From Chloroflexi bacterium AL-N1 (GTDB taxonomy: Bacteria > Chloroflexota > Chloroflexia > Chloroflexales > Roseiflexaceae): DNA of 64,000 nucleotides. The stretch covers positions 186,001-250,000 of the forward strand of contig WYDT01000010.1 of the NCBI GenBank assembly GCA_013122435.1, read 5' to 3'. Below, piece after piece: positions 53,092 through 62,567 of the stretch. Position numbers and translations under genes: made by a program. Every line of letters starts with the position of its first letter. Position 1 is the first letter of the stretch. A model generated the notes under the pieces. It searched no databases, was not told the DNA's origin, and saw nothing but the letters and a program-made list of their open reading frames with translations.

Positions 53092-53988
53092 TTAGTATCC
53101 ACGACATCCTGGGTCAACACTAAGTGTGCGAACCATCCCATGAAAGTACTTACCTGTACTTGGATCTTGACCAATCACAATCGTATCAGCCCTCGTATAG
53201 ATCGTAAAATCTCCAGGATCTCCCAGATCGCTTGTGGCAGGATTGACAATCCGTTGTGACTGAGAGTTTTCAGCCCAGTGTCCGAGGTTTTCTTCGGGCA
53301 ACGTATTGAGCAGAAAGTTCAGGCCAACATTCCGAAGAAGCGATGTCATGAACACCAACCATCCCATCTGATCATTAACCTCTTGAAAATACGTACCACC
53401 ATTCCCTATCCATACACGATTGCCATTAGGATCGACTGTCCAGCCTGTGGAATTGACATCAATATTCCGCCACCTTAAGTGTGTTCGTGCATGATTACTA
53501 TTATTGATGGGCAACGCGAAACGCATGCCGTCCCCTGTTTTGAAGAAAAGCGGATTAACTTGATTGTTGCCAAGTTCGAGGCGTGCGTCAGCCGCGATCC
53601 AGAATGGCCCACCAATAGGACATTCGCAGAAGTCGCCTTGTGCCTGGACCAGATATGGTGCCATTTGACTTACATCATGTCTGAAATCAGGCGTTTGACA
53701 TTCAATGCGTGTGTTACCATCAAAGACGGCGTAATCACCATCAAAAGTGAGTGGTGGAATAGTACACCAGTTCGTAATATCGTGTTCAATACTATCGAGC
53801 ACTGTCGTACCGTTACCGACGAACGAGGTCCAGATAATCTCTGGCTGTTGCTGCGAGAAATCCGCGTACAGGTGCCACGCTGCCCAGGTGGCATTGTTGG
53901 ATGTCTGAGCAATGCTGGTCTGCGGACCTGATGCACCAAGCACTAAGAGAGCCAAACATACAATAAGAAAACGACGCAGGTTGTTCAT
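53092..53988 (-). CDS. Secreted protein, duplicated-module copy 2
   Basis: A 298-residue exported protein, paralogue of the gene at 33765. The signal is MNNLRRFLIVCLALLVLGAS; mature motifs in common are QQPEIIWTSFVGNGTTVLDS, DGDYAVFDGNTRIECQTPDF, SQMAPYLVQAQ, CECPIGG, NGNRVWIGNGGTYF, LPEENLGHWAE, DLGDPGDF and DTIVIGQDPSTGKYFHGMVR. The four Cys of the first half are kept. Family unknown. Divergent from the intact STAND regulator, with promoter B between them. Confidence 0.75.
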   Translation of the reverse strand: MNNLRRFLIVCLALLVLGASGPQTSIAQTSNNATWAAWHLYADFSQQQPEIIWTSFVGNGTTVLDSIEHDITNWCTIPPLTFDGDYAVFDGNTRIECQTPDFRHDVSQMAPYLVQAQGDFCECPIGGPFWIAADARLELGNNQVNPLFFKTGDGMRFALPINNSNHARTHLRWRNIDVNSTGWTVDPNGNRVWIGNGGTYFQEVNDQMGWLVFMTSLLRNVGLNFLLNTLPEENLGHWAENSQSQRIVNPATSDLGDPGDFTIYTRADTIVIGQDPSTGKYFHGMVRTLSVDPGCRGY

Positions 53989-54079
53989 AGTGGTGTTCTC
54001 CTATAATGTAAAAGTAAATTGTAGGTGTAGTGATGTAGATGATTGTGTGTCAAATAACTTGATCAACGATGTACAATTG

Positions 54080-54131
54080 AGTGTAGCATGGGTTACTTGG
54101 TAAAGATCCCAAAATAGTCATTTTTATCCCA
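54080..54131 (-). promoter_or_regulatory. TGGGA-box promoter B, for the secreted protein gene
   Basis: On the minus strand: TGGGAT starting at 54131, TGGGAT starting at 54111 (20 bp apart), then an extended -10 TGC-TACACT starting at 54088 (23 bp further). It is the best-preserved pair of boxes. The gene starts at 53988, ~85 bases after the expected start site. The STAND regulator gene begins on the other side at 54189. Confidence 0.68.
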
Positions 54132-54188
54132 AATTTGCTTTGAGGCTCGTTTATGTATATAGATCAACGTTGATAAGTGAGGTATTTC

Positions 54189-56906
54189 GTGTCTGGGTCA
54201 GGCCAATCAGCCAACATTACATTAAATCCCTTTGAAAAGCGGCTCAAACAGGCGCTCAGGTTATACCATAAACCGGAACGGCTGGGCACTGAGTCTCTGC
54301 TTGCCAATACCTACTTTCTCAGTCATACCCTGCGTGACCTGCCACGACCGATTACACCACGAACCCTTGGGAAAGCATTACGCGATGAGATACATGCGGC
54401 AGCGGTCCAACTCTGGGGAGGACCACTCCCACGCGACCGGAATGAATTAGAAACACTGCTGACGGAAGTGCGGCAGGAACCCGAGAGCCCACGCTATGCG
54501 TATATTGTCCTGGAATTACGCTGTTTCAAGCGCTATTTTCACCTGCATCACACCTCCGATATCTGGGAGCAGAGCCACCTGTTGCCCGGCTCAAGATCAC
54601 AACATTATCGTGAGTTTGATCTGGCTGTCAGATATCTGGCCACTGTGCTCCTCGAACGCGTTCAGCCGACAGTTCATCTGGAACAACCTATTAGCCCGGA
54701 TGTCTTGATTGGCTACGATACGGAATGTGAGCAAGCGGAACAGGCCCTATCCCGTGGTGAGACGGTGGCACTGGTCGGTACGGGTGGGGTGGGCAAAACA
54801 AGTATGGGGGCTGCGCTGGTCCAACGGTTTGATGGAGTACCGGTGTTCTGGTATACCCTGCGGCCCGATCTGAATGACAATATCAATAGCCTGTTAGTTG
54901 CCCTGGGCTCTTTCCTCCGTCATCTGGGAGTGCTCCACTTATGGCAATATCTCATTGCCGTGGAAGGCAAAGTACATGATCTCAATATTGCGCTGGGGCT
55001 CTTACACCAGGATCTTACCTCGCTCAAGACACGCCCGTTGCTCTGTTTTGATGAATTAGAATACCTGCATGCCGCTGAGTTAGAGCCTTTGCCACCACAG
55101 CGGGCACAAATTCGTGAATTATTGGAGAGTATCCCTGCTACTGTACCTATGCTGCTGATTGGTCAGCGTGTGGTGCTGGAAGTCGACCAGCTTATCGAAC
55201 TGACCGGACTCAGCGCCGCCCAGATCCAACAATTCTTCTGGCATATTGCAGATTATCGTCTGAGCACAGGTGATGCTGATCAGTTGTACACCTTCACGGG
55301 TGGGAATCCCCGCCTGCTCTCTCTCTGTCTGGCCCTGTGCAGTGGTGGTGAACCTATCACCCAGATTCTGGCCACACTCGACACGGCACCGGGATGGCTG
55401 CCAATTTTTGATCGCCTCTGGCGCCGATTGACCACGGCAGAGCGTCGGTTACTTCAGCGACTGGCTATTTTTCGCAGCGCAACCCCTCAGAGTGTCTGGG
55501 ACCAGACACCGCTTGCGGCCCTGACTGCACTGCGATTGGTGGAACACGATATGGCTGGTGGGGTGCTGCTGCTGCCGGTGCTGCGGCAGGCCATTTATCA
55601 GGACATGTCGGTGGAATTACGCCAGAAGCTCCATCAGGAGGCGGTGGCAGTCCGGCTTGATGGCGGAGAGTATACCGCAGCAGCGTATCATTTGTGGCAG
55701 GGTGGTCAACCCAAACAGGCAGTCCAGGTATGGTTTCCCCAGCGTACGCTGGAAATCACGCGAGGACATACCAATGCGGCACTGGTCGTGTTTGAAGGTA
55801 TTTCGCGAAATGATTTGGGGCAACCCGAGCGGAAAGCCTTGGATCTGATACGAGGCGAGTTACGCCAGTTGGTCGGACAATTACGCCAGGGGTTAAATGA
55901 ACTTGAAGCACTAGATTGGCAAGGCGAGAGCGAAGTTAGCGCACAGGTGCTAATGCTCCGGGGTGAGTTTCAGGCGGCGCTTGGCTATCCCGATGCCGCG
56001 ATCAAGAGTTATGCTGAGGGTATACAGGCTATTGTACGATTACAGAATCAACTGGTGCGTTTTCGCAGTCGCCAGGGCAGGCTGTACCTTCATCAACGTG
56101 AACTGACTCAGAGTTGGCAAGGTGCCTATCGTGCCGAATACGACTTGCGAATGCTACGCGGTTACCTGCTTGAAGAAGAAGGGTGTTATGACAAAGCCCA
56201 ACAATCCTTTGAGGAAGCCCTCAAGCTGGCCAAACAACTGCAGGATGATGCAGGTCTGGCTGAGGCTGAACGCAATCTGGCAGCCCTTGCGGGTCGTCAA
56301 CAGCACCTTGATTCAGCGATTGAGCACGCTGAACGAGCGATGGTGATTTATGAGCGTATGGGTGATCGAGTCAATCTGGAAAAAGCTCGGAGTAATTTGT
56401 CGTTTAGCTATGTACAGGCCGGGCAATTTCAGGAAGCGATTGATGTGGGTATCGAAGCCTATACCTTCTTTCGCTTGATTCGCGAACCATATTTTGCTAC
56501 GGTAACCGCCGCCAACATCGCTGAAGCGGCCTATGGTCTCAATGACCTTACCAAGGCCGAACAGTACGCAAACGAAGTCCTCAGTTTGCAAGAACCCCAC
56601 ACCTATCCCTACGCCCACTTTACGTTGGGGCAAGTCAAACAGGCACGGCGTCTCTGGCAGGACGCCTACACCCATTTCGAGGAATCACGACGGGCTGCCC
56701 AACAGAATGAGGATGTGTACCTCATGGCGTATGCGCTGCGGGCGCTGGGGGTGGTTGCTGCCCAGATGGAGAACCTACCTGATGCTCAGGTGCAGCTTGC
56801 TGCGGCCCTCAAGCTCTTTCAGCAGATGGGTATCGATAGTGAGATCCACGAAACGGAGCAGATCATTGCCGATCTTGGTCAGCGCAAGCGGCATGAGATG
56901 TTTTAG
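54189..56906 (+). CDS. STAND-type ATPase with TPR repeats, putative transcription regulator
   Basis: A 905-residue protein. Residues 1-~165 form a helical/winged-helix-like head (FEKRLKQALRLYHKPERLGT, YAYIVLELRCFKRYF). The NTPase follows with Walker A G197-TGGVGKTS-205 and Walker B LLCFDELEYL (D288), then a winged-helix/arm region and about ten TPRs from ~480 to 890 (AALAGRQQHLDSAIEHAERA, AEAAYGLNDLTKAEQYANEV). This is the MalT/AfsR-like STAND layout: ATP-switched oligomers that activate transcription. The GTG at 54189 follows GAGG at good spacing. Its degenerate twin is at 34862. Confidence 0.88.
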   Translation: MSGSGQSANITLNPFEKRLKQALRLYHKPERLGTESLLANTYFLSHTLRDLPRPITPRTLGKALRDEIHAAAVQLWGGPLPRDRNELETLLTEVRQEPESPRYAYIVLELRCFKRYFHLHHTSDIWEQSHLLPGSRSQHYREFDLAVRYLATVLLERVQPTVHLEQPISPDVLIGYDTECEQAEQALSRGETVALVGTGGVGKTSMGAALVQRFDGVPVFWYTLRPDLNDNINSLLVALGSFLRHLGVLHLWQYLIAVEGKVHDLNIALGLLHQDLTSLKTRPLLCFDELEYLHAAELEPLPPQRAQIRELLESIPATVPMLLIGQRVVLEVDQLIELTGLSAAQIQQFFWHIADYRLSTGDADQLYTFTGGNPRLLSLCLALCSGGEPITQILATLDTAPGWLPIFDRLWRRLTTAERRLLQRLAIFRSATPQSVWDQTPLAALTALRLVEHDMAGGVLLLPVLRQAIYQDMSVELRQKLHQEAVAVRLDGGEYTAAAYHLWQGGQPKQAVQVWFPQRTLEITRGHTNAALVVFEGISRNDLGQPERKALDLIRGELRQLVGQLRQGLNELEALDWQGESEVSAQVLMLRGEFQAALGYPDAAIKSYAEGIQAIVRLQNQLVRFRSRQGRLYLHQRELTQSWQGAYRAEYDLRMLRGYLLEEEGCYDKAQQSFEEALKLAKQLQDDAGLAEAERNLAALAGRQQHLDSAIEHAERAMVIYERMGDRVNLEKARSNLSFSYVQAGQFQEAIDVGIEAYTFFRLIREPYFATVTAANIAEAAYGLNDLTKAEQYANEVLSLQEPHTYPYAHFTLGQVKQARRLWQDAYTHFEESRRAAQQNEDVYLMAYALRALGVVAAQMENLPDAQVQLAAALKLFQQMGIDSEIHETEQIIADLGQRKRHEMF

Positions 56907-56937
56907 GAAACCTTGACCCTACCTTACTTCGCAACTC

Positions 56938-56989
56938 TGGGATCTTTTTTCCATTTCTGGGAATCGTAACCATTTCCACATGCTATTCT
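56938..56989 (+). promoter_or_regulatory. TGGGA-box promoter D, for the TPR/winged-helix gene
   Basis: TGGGATC at 56938, TGGGAAT at 56958 (20 bp apart), then the extended -10 TGC-TATTCT at 56981 (23 bp further). It lies 32 bases past the STAND regulator stop and drives the next gene on the same strand. Homologous to promoter C. Confidence 0.68.
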
Positions 56990-57137
56990 GAATACGTCAT
57001 ATAGAAAATACTTATGTTGACTAAGGCAGTGTTCAGTGGCAACCATCAATCCTCATAGAGTTAGAGAGCAAAGCTCTGGCGTTTCTCCATTAGCCGTGTT
57101 CTACAGAGTACTATATGAAAGCAAGGAAGCGATACTC

Positions 57138-59264
57138 ATGAATCATGATACAACACCACCATTAAAACAGCATGTGGCAGCAACGGTTTTGGATGATACC
57201 TTCACACGGCAGGTTAATTATGCTCTCAAGAACTACCATAGTATTCTGATACTGTCAGAATCACCATTGGCACACTCAGTGTTGGTTCATCCAGCATTGA
57301 TCCGTGATACAACATCGCCGACTGCTGATGAACGTGGCAATGCGCTGCGCGTACTTTTGCAATGGGCAGTAAGTATGCTTGCCCCTGAACCAACCTGCTA
57401 TCCAATTGGAGAAGCACGTCCCTCGGATGACCCAACCTGGCGCGATCCACGCTGGTGGCGCTACAACATTCTCCGACATCGCTATGTAGAACCGCTGCAT
57501 CCTGACGAGTTTGTCGAGGGTGGTCGCTACACTGAGACTCTTATTGCATTGACAGGGATTTCAAATGCGGATACTTTTTTTGATGAACGCAACCGTGCTA
57601 TCAACGACGTGGCAGCATGGTTACAACGACAACTCACTAACAACATAGCGGATGACATAATTGAGCAAATAGCGCTGGACGATGTGCTACGACCGATACA
57701 CTGTCGAGAGGAAGCCCGAAGCCTGCTAGAAATTGCCGCGACATGCGATGAAATCATTCCGCGAGCCTTAGTGATAGGCATTGCTGAACATGAGCGAGTC
57801 ACGAGGGTCCGCGAAGCGCTGCTGTATCTTCATCGACAACGACTGATTCTGACAGCTAATTTTGGAGCGGATTTCCGTCTTTCTCCACCTCTACGGGCCT
57901 ATCTGTACCATCACCAACCATTGGATATCCGTTCCAATCGTCACAGCCAGATTGCACGCTATTATGCTAACCACAATGATATTTTATTAGCAGCAATGCA
58001 CTGGCAAAAGGCAGGATTCCCAGCAACTGCGGCAAAAATGGTACTGGCAACTGTTGGCACAATCGCTGATGAAGCATCTCAGCATCAGTTGTATTCAATA
58101 CTACAGCGATTTGAATACACTCAGCTAGAAGCACATCAATGGTATGACATACAGATTCTGTTGTGCGATCTTGCTATGCGATTTGGTAGGCGTGAAGAAG
58201 CATTGAAGGCATGTCGCTGTGCACTCAAGGCAGCTGACACGCTCTCGCAGCAGGCACGGATTTATCGACGAATGGGCAAACTCTATGAGCAATATAACCA
58301 GACGCTTGCATGCAGTTATTACCATCAAGCCGAAGAGTGTTTTGACAAGAGCGATCCAGAATTACTTATGTTACTCAAAGATCGTGCATGGTTAGCCATG
58401 TTACGCCGTGAATGGTCATCTGCCGAGAAAGACTTATCATTAGCTCTCCAGCATGCAACACAAGACCATGCCGATATCTGTTCTGATATCTACGATGCGT
58501 TGTCACATAACCATAGCCAACAATCCCAGTTTGAGCAGGCAGTAGTGTTTGCACGACAGGCACTAGCAAAACGAGAGGAGCAGGGTGATCTGGCACGCGT
58601 TGCAGACTCATACAATAACTTGGGAATTCTTTATCTTGCTGTGGACGATTATGCTAATGCACTAGCTGCCTTTGGTGAAGCACTTAATTTGTTTCAAGAT
58701 CTAGGTAATGGAGAACGTCTAGCTGTAGCTCTCCTCAATATTGGGAAAGTTTATTATGATACACATCGCTGGCAAGAAGCCACCAGAGCTTACTACGATT
58801 GTCTCGCAATCTGTGAGTCACTTCATTTACGACTGATTATGGTGCGTATTCAATACAATCTTGCGGAAGTCCTTGCTGACATGGGGGAACATACAACAGC
58901 ACGACAACATTGGCAAGCAGCGTATCAACTCAGTTTAGAGGCAGCTTTTGAAGACGAGACACGTGATCTTGAGCAATTACAAGAGCAGTATCCGGTATTA
59001 CGAGAGCCTGATACTATATCATCAGCAGGTCTTCAATCTACGAACACACAGCCATTTTGTGAACTTGATATCATTGCCCAACACGCGCTGGCATTAGTCC
59101 AACGTGAAGGCCGTGTAACCCCCAGAATGTTAATGGTAAAAGCACATATCAGTAAACCAACCGCCACGCGGCGTCTGACGGGCTTGGTGCAACAAGGATA
59201 TCTTCGTGTACGGGGCAAGGGTCGTGCAACGGCATATGTTTCGGCACAACAGACGAGTGCATAA
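57138..59264 (+). CDS. TPR protein with C-terminal winged helix, putative regulator
   Basis: A 708-residue protein. The first ~270 residues look like a degraded or unusual STAND-like part; no Walker A motif is visible (ILILSESPLAHSVLV lies where one might be). Residues ~290-640 hold TPRs (RVADSYNNLGILYLAVDDYANALAAFGEALNLF, LLNIGKVYYDTHRWQEATRA). The last ~70 residues are a winged helix (ALVQREGRVTPRMLMVKAHISKPTATRRLTGLVQQGYLRVRG KGRA) of MarR/DeoR style. The start is taken at ATG 57138; a GTG at 57036 would add 34 residues. It is the downstream gene of promoter D. Confidence 0.75.
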   Translation: MNHDTTPPLKQHVAATVLDDTFTRQVNYALKNYHSILILSESPLAHSVLVHPALIRDTTSPTADERGNALRVLLQWAVSMLAPEPTCYPIGEARPSDDPTWRDPRWWRYNILRHRYVEPLHPDEFVEGGRYTETLIALTGISNADTFFDERNRAINDVAAWLQRQLTNNIADDIIEQIALDDVLRPIHCREEARSLLEIAATCDEIIPRALVIGIAEHERVTRVREALLYLHRQRLILTANFGADFRLSPPLRAYLYHHQPLDIRSNRHSQIARYYANHNDILLAAMHWQKAGFPATAAKMVLATVGTIADEASQHQLYSILQRFEYTQLEAHQWYDIQILLCDLAMRFGRREEALKACRCALKAADTLSQQARIYRRMGKLYEQYNQTLACSYYHQAEECFDKSDPELLMLLKDRAWLAMLRREWSSAEKDLSLALQHATQDHADICSDIYDALSHNHSQQSQFEQAVVFARQALAKREEQGDLARVADSYNNLGILYLAVDDYANALAAFGEALNLFQDLGNGERLAVALLNIGKVYYDTHRWQEATRAYYDCLAICESLHLRLIMVRIQYNLAEVLADMGEHTTARQHWQAAYQLSLEAAFEDETRDLEQLQEQYPVLREPDTISSAGLQSTNTQPFCELDIIAQHALALVQREGRVTPRMLMVKAHISKPTATRRLTGLVQQGYLRVRGKGRATAYVSAQQTSA

Positions 59265-59269
59265 TCAGT

Positions 59270-59475
59270 GCATGTCCTTGCCGTTCTCCCTGGCGAATCT
59301 GATCGAACGGCTTCTCCAGATGACGAAGACCATAACCACCGAACTGTCAGAGCAGTTGCTCTTTGAACGATTGGGTAGCTGCTGTTTGTGGGCTATCTTG
59401 TGCAGGGCCGCCACCAAAATGACAGCATATACGCTCGCACTCTATCTGAACCATCTGCTCAATAGCCCCAAATGA
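59270..59475 (+). mobile_element. Remnant of a DDE transposase (IS982-like C-terminus)
   Basis: In one frame the stretch reads LANLIERLLQMTKTITTELS and LGSCCLWAILCRAATKMTAYTLALYLNHLLNSP, which matches the C-terminal end of IS982-type transposases (ARSLWGLLCR-x-A-x-K-x-TAYTLAIYLN). No start, DDE triad or inverted repeats are left. It directly follows the TPR/winged-helix gene and marks an old insertion at this module edge. Confidence 0.55.
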
Positions 59476-59607
59476 TTGTAGATCGATGTGAGCCGATTTA
59501 GTTCACATGTGATCCAGTAGTTCCCAGTAAATAACAGATGTGTTGTATATCATCGTTCATAGATACTGGGACATATATGCTTTGTGAGCTATAGGAAGGG
59601 ACACATA

Positions 59608-62094
59608 ATGATCTTTTTCCACACGAGAAAATATATGAGGGTTATGTATTCAATCCTCATGACACTACTAATCTTGACGTTGATCACACCCGCACAACTT
59701 CGGGCTGATTCTACGACTGAGGGACTACAGGCAGCCCATGAGTCCTGTACTCAAGGTGTTGCAGTGCCACCAGAAGAGTGTCTAGCACTGGTCAGACTTT
59801 ATGAGACTACGGGCGGTCCCCAGTGGACCAATTCGACGGGTTGGCTTACCTTTACCAGCCCGATAGCACCATGTGACTGGTATGGTGTTGTTTGTGCCAA
59901 CGGACACGTAATTGAGTTGGCTCTCACTGCTAATCGGCTCACCGGAGCATTTCCAGTTATGGTGGCCAATTTGCCCCATTTGGAGCAAACGTTTCTATCT
60001 GATAATCATCTGAGTGGGCCTATTCCACCACACATTTGCAGGTTCGCTGGCACTATCGATATAGCCTATAACGCATTATCGGTGAGAAATACCAGCGCAC
60101 GAGGCTGCTTATCCCGTCTTGATCCTGATTGGTTGATGTCTCAGACTGTTGCACCAATTAATATTACTCCTGTTGTTATCGAGGATGACGCAGTAGAGCT
60201 TTCCTGGAAGCCAATTGTCTACACAGATGATGCGGGATACTACGAAATTGGATATGCAACACAACAGGATGGCCCGTATATGGTGCATGGTCACACAGTT
60301 GACAAACGCGCGGATCGATATCGAGTCGATGGGCTTACACCGGGTACAACGTATTTCTTTCGCATTCGAACCACTACACTACCCCATGCCGAACACCCGG
60401 ATGAGATACGCAGTGGCCATTCACCTGCAATGGCTGTAACACAGTCCACAGAACGTATCCTGCTGATGGTCTACTTTGCGGCGGATAATGATCTTTCGCC
60501 TTATATAGATTCGATAACTGAGCGTTTGCGCCAGGGTTCACAATTCAACCCGAATGTGCAGATTGTTCTGTTTGTGGATGGCACTGGTGTAAATGATACA
60601 AAAGTACTTACGATTGCCAATGGTCAGATGCAAGAAACCAGTGTCGTTGAGCAATATTGGGGAAAGAGTGAATTAAATACAGCTGATCCTGATGTGCTGA
60701 CCTGGTTTCTAACCTATGCACGTGAAACCTTTCCTGCGGATCGCGCAATGGTCTCATTGATGGGTCATGGCATTGCAATGGCCCCACAGGTTGACTGGCC
60801 AACGCTGGCTCCCATAGTATCGGAAGAATCTATACAATCAGAGTCGACGCTCCCACCGTTGGCCAAAAGTATGCCTGCAACTCCAGATGATGTTACTGAT
60901 CGGGGATTTCTTGGTACGGTTGGCTTAGGACAGGCACTTGCTGCTGCGACTGATAATGGTACTGATCCATTTGACCTTTTATTCTTTGATCAGTGTTTTC
61001 AAGGCAACCTGGATACATTGTACGAGGTGCGTAATGCTGCCGACATCTTCATTGCATCACCAAACTACGCCTGGCTTGCTGCGCCCTATGACCAATACAT
61101 TATGCACCTTGCGCCTGCCAGAAGCACGCAGGATATTGCGGCTGTCATTGTCTCAAACTATCAGCGTAACCTTGATTCAAACCATCCCAATGTGATTTTT
61201 AGTCTGAGTCGCACCGCTATCGAAGATATTGCTGTAGCCACGAACAGTCTTGGTGAAGCACTCCAGCGGGCAATACAGGATGGTATAACTACGCCAATCG
61301 GTCAGGCTACCAGTAACAGCAAATACGTTGACACGACCCAATGTGGTGAGCAAAACTTCACGCTTGGCCCGCCTGACGAATTGATTGGGTTAGGTACCTT
61401 TTCACGCAATCTCTGGCAGGCTTTTCCGGCAAATGAGTCCTATGGAGTGCGTGCAGCCACAGAACAGGTCCGTGTGGCGCTCACCAACGTAAATAAGAGT
61501 GTCCGTTCCGGTTCGCCACATATCGCTCCCAGTCAGTTCTGGGATTACGATAACTCGGTGACGATCCTGGCACCGTTGCCACTCACCTCACCTTCCAGTG
61601 TTGCATGGCGTTCCAGTATTTACACTGAAACGATGCCTCTCCAGGCAGCGTGGACTATCGATACCACGACGACCGTAATTGTTACAGAAGGCTTTGCTTA
61701 TGCACGTGATGGGAGTTGGGACGACTTTCTGGCAACCTGGTACGACGGTGCCCTGACACCAACTATCGGCGAATGGTGCCACTATACACCACCAACAATT
61801 ATCGAAGGTGAGGAAGTTGAGTCGCTTACCCTGAACGCCGAACAAACGCAGACATCCATGGTTCAATTAACGTGGGATGCCAGTACAGATGAGGCGTTAG
61901 ATGGTTATTGGGTCTACATCAAAAGCGATTTGGAGGTCAGTTGGACAGCCCATGCGATCCTGCGGCCACATCGCATAACAATCACGCTTGAAGATCTTGA
62001 ATCTGCAACTGAGTATAGCTTTCTCATTATCGCACAGGATGCTACAGGAGTTACGGTTGCACGCTCGAATGAGGCTGCGTTAACACCGCCCTGA
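59608..62094 (+). CDS. Secreted clostripain-type (C11) cysteine peptidase with LRR and FN3 domains
   Basis: A 828-residue exported protein. Signal: MIFFHTRKYMRVMYSILMTL to LRAD. Residues ~55-165 are a plant-type LRR cap and repeats (CLALVRLYETTGGPQWTNST, CDWYGVVC, LTANRLTGAFP, LSDNHLSGPIP), ~180-275 an FN3 domain, ~285-660 the C11 peptidase with H387 (LMGHGIAM) and C463 (FFDQCFQGN), and ~740-828 a second FN3. C11 enzymes cut after Arg or Lys. GGAAGGGA precedes ATG 59608. It probably digests or processes proteins outside the cell. Confidence 0.9.
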   Translation: MIFFHTRKYMRVMYSILMTLLILTLITPAQLRADSTTEGLQAAHESCTQGVAVPPEECLALVRLYETTGGPQWTNSTGWLTFTSPIAPCDWYGVVCANGHVIELALTANRLTGAFPVMVANLPHLEQTFLSDNHLSGPIPPHICRFAGTIDIAYNALSVRNTSARGCLSRLDPDWLMSQTVAPINITPVVIEDDAVELSWKPIVYTDDAGYYEIGYATQQDGPYMVHGHTVDKRADRYRVDGLTPGTTYFFRIRTTTLPHAEHPDEIRSGHSPAMAVTQSTERILLMVYFAADNDLSPYIDSITERLRQGSQFNPNVQIVLFVDGTGVNDTKVLTIANGQMQETSVVEQYWGKSELNTADPDVLTWFLTYARETFPADRAMVSLMGHGIAMAPQVDWPTLAPIVSEESIQSESTLPPLAKSMPATPDDVTDRGFLGTVGLGQALAAATDNGTDPFDLLFFDQCFQGNLDTLYEVRNAADIFIASPNYAWLAAPYDQYIMHLAPARSTQDIAAVIVSNYQRNLDSNHPNVIFSLSRTAIEDIAVATNSLGEALQRAIQDGITTPIGQATSNSKYVDTTQCGEQNFTLGPPDELIGLGTFSRNLWQAFPANESYGVRAATEQVRVALTNVNKSVRSGSPHIAPSQFWDYDNSVTILAPLPLTSPSSVAWRSSIYTETMPLQAAWTIDTTTTVIVTEGFAYARDGSWDDFLATWYDGALTPTIGEWCHYTPPTIIEGEEVESLTLNAEQTQTSMVQLTWDASTDEALDGYWVYIKSDLEVSWTAHAILRPHRITITLEDLESATEYSFLIIAQDATGVTVARSNEAALTPP

Positions 62095-62567
62095 GAGATA
62101 CTTTCCTTTACAATATCGACACCATGAGGCAGGAGCAATGCTCCTGCCTCATGGTGTTCACACGGATGCGTCTGGATACGCGTATTCCAGGGCTTTAGAG
62201 AACTTATCCTACATAGAAAAAACTGAGTGAGCAGAGTCTACACAATCCCTTGTCTGAAATTGGATTATAGGTATATTGATTTATCAGATTGATACATCTT
62301 ATAGCGAATGCAATTGTCAGGCTGCTATGTGTAAGTATTGCCAGTCACACTTCATACAAGTTCAATGCTTGAAGGCACATTATCAACATATTGGCTGGTT
62401 TGGGTCAGATTGTTGTGGTCGGCATTGTTGGCAGGGGTTGATGTTTGTCAAACAGGACCCAAAAACATAACACACAGAGCTATGATTTGGCTCTGTGTGC
62501 TACGAAGACTCGTATCGTTAGGTATAAAGTTTTATCTTATAAGCCTGTGAATGGCCAATGACCTGGG
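62095..62567. other. Intergenic region with two strong hairpins
   Basis: No gene with support is seen between the convergent peptidase and RTX genes. Hairpins occur at 62119-62157 and 62471-62499 (CACACAGAGC and GCTCTGTGTG, 10-bp arms). Short open frames here have unusual Cys/His/Trp-rich products and no ribosome sites. Confidence 0.5.
62119..62157. terminator. Strong hairpin after the C11 peptidase gene
   Basis: ACACCATGAGGCAGGAGC and GCTCCTGCCTCATGGTGT pair perfectly over 18 bp with a 3-base loop, 25 bases after the peptidase stop. It is a likely transcript end, though no T-run follows. Confidence 0.75.

Noticed and set aside
62276..62550. Short Cys/His-rich open frames between the peptidase and RTX genes
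   Set aside because: No ribosome site, no family pattern, and two overlapping frames of equal quality; left as intergenic.
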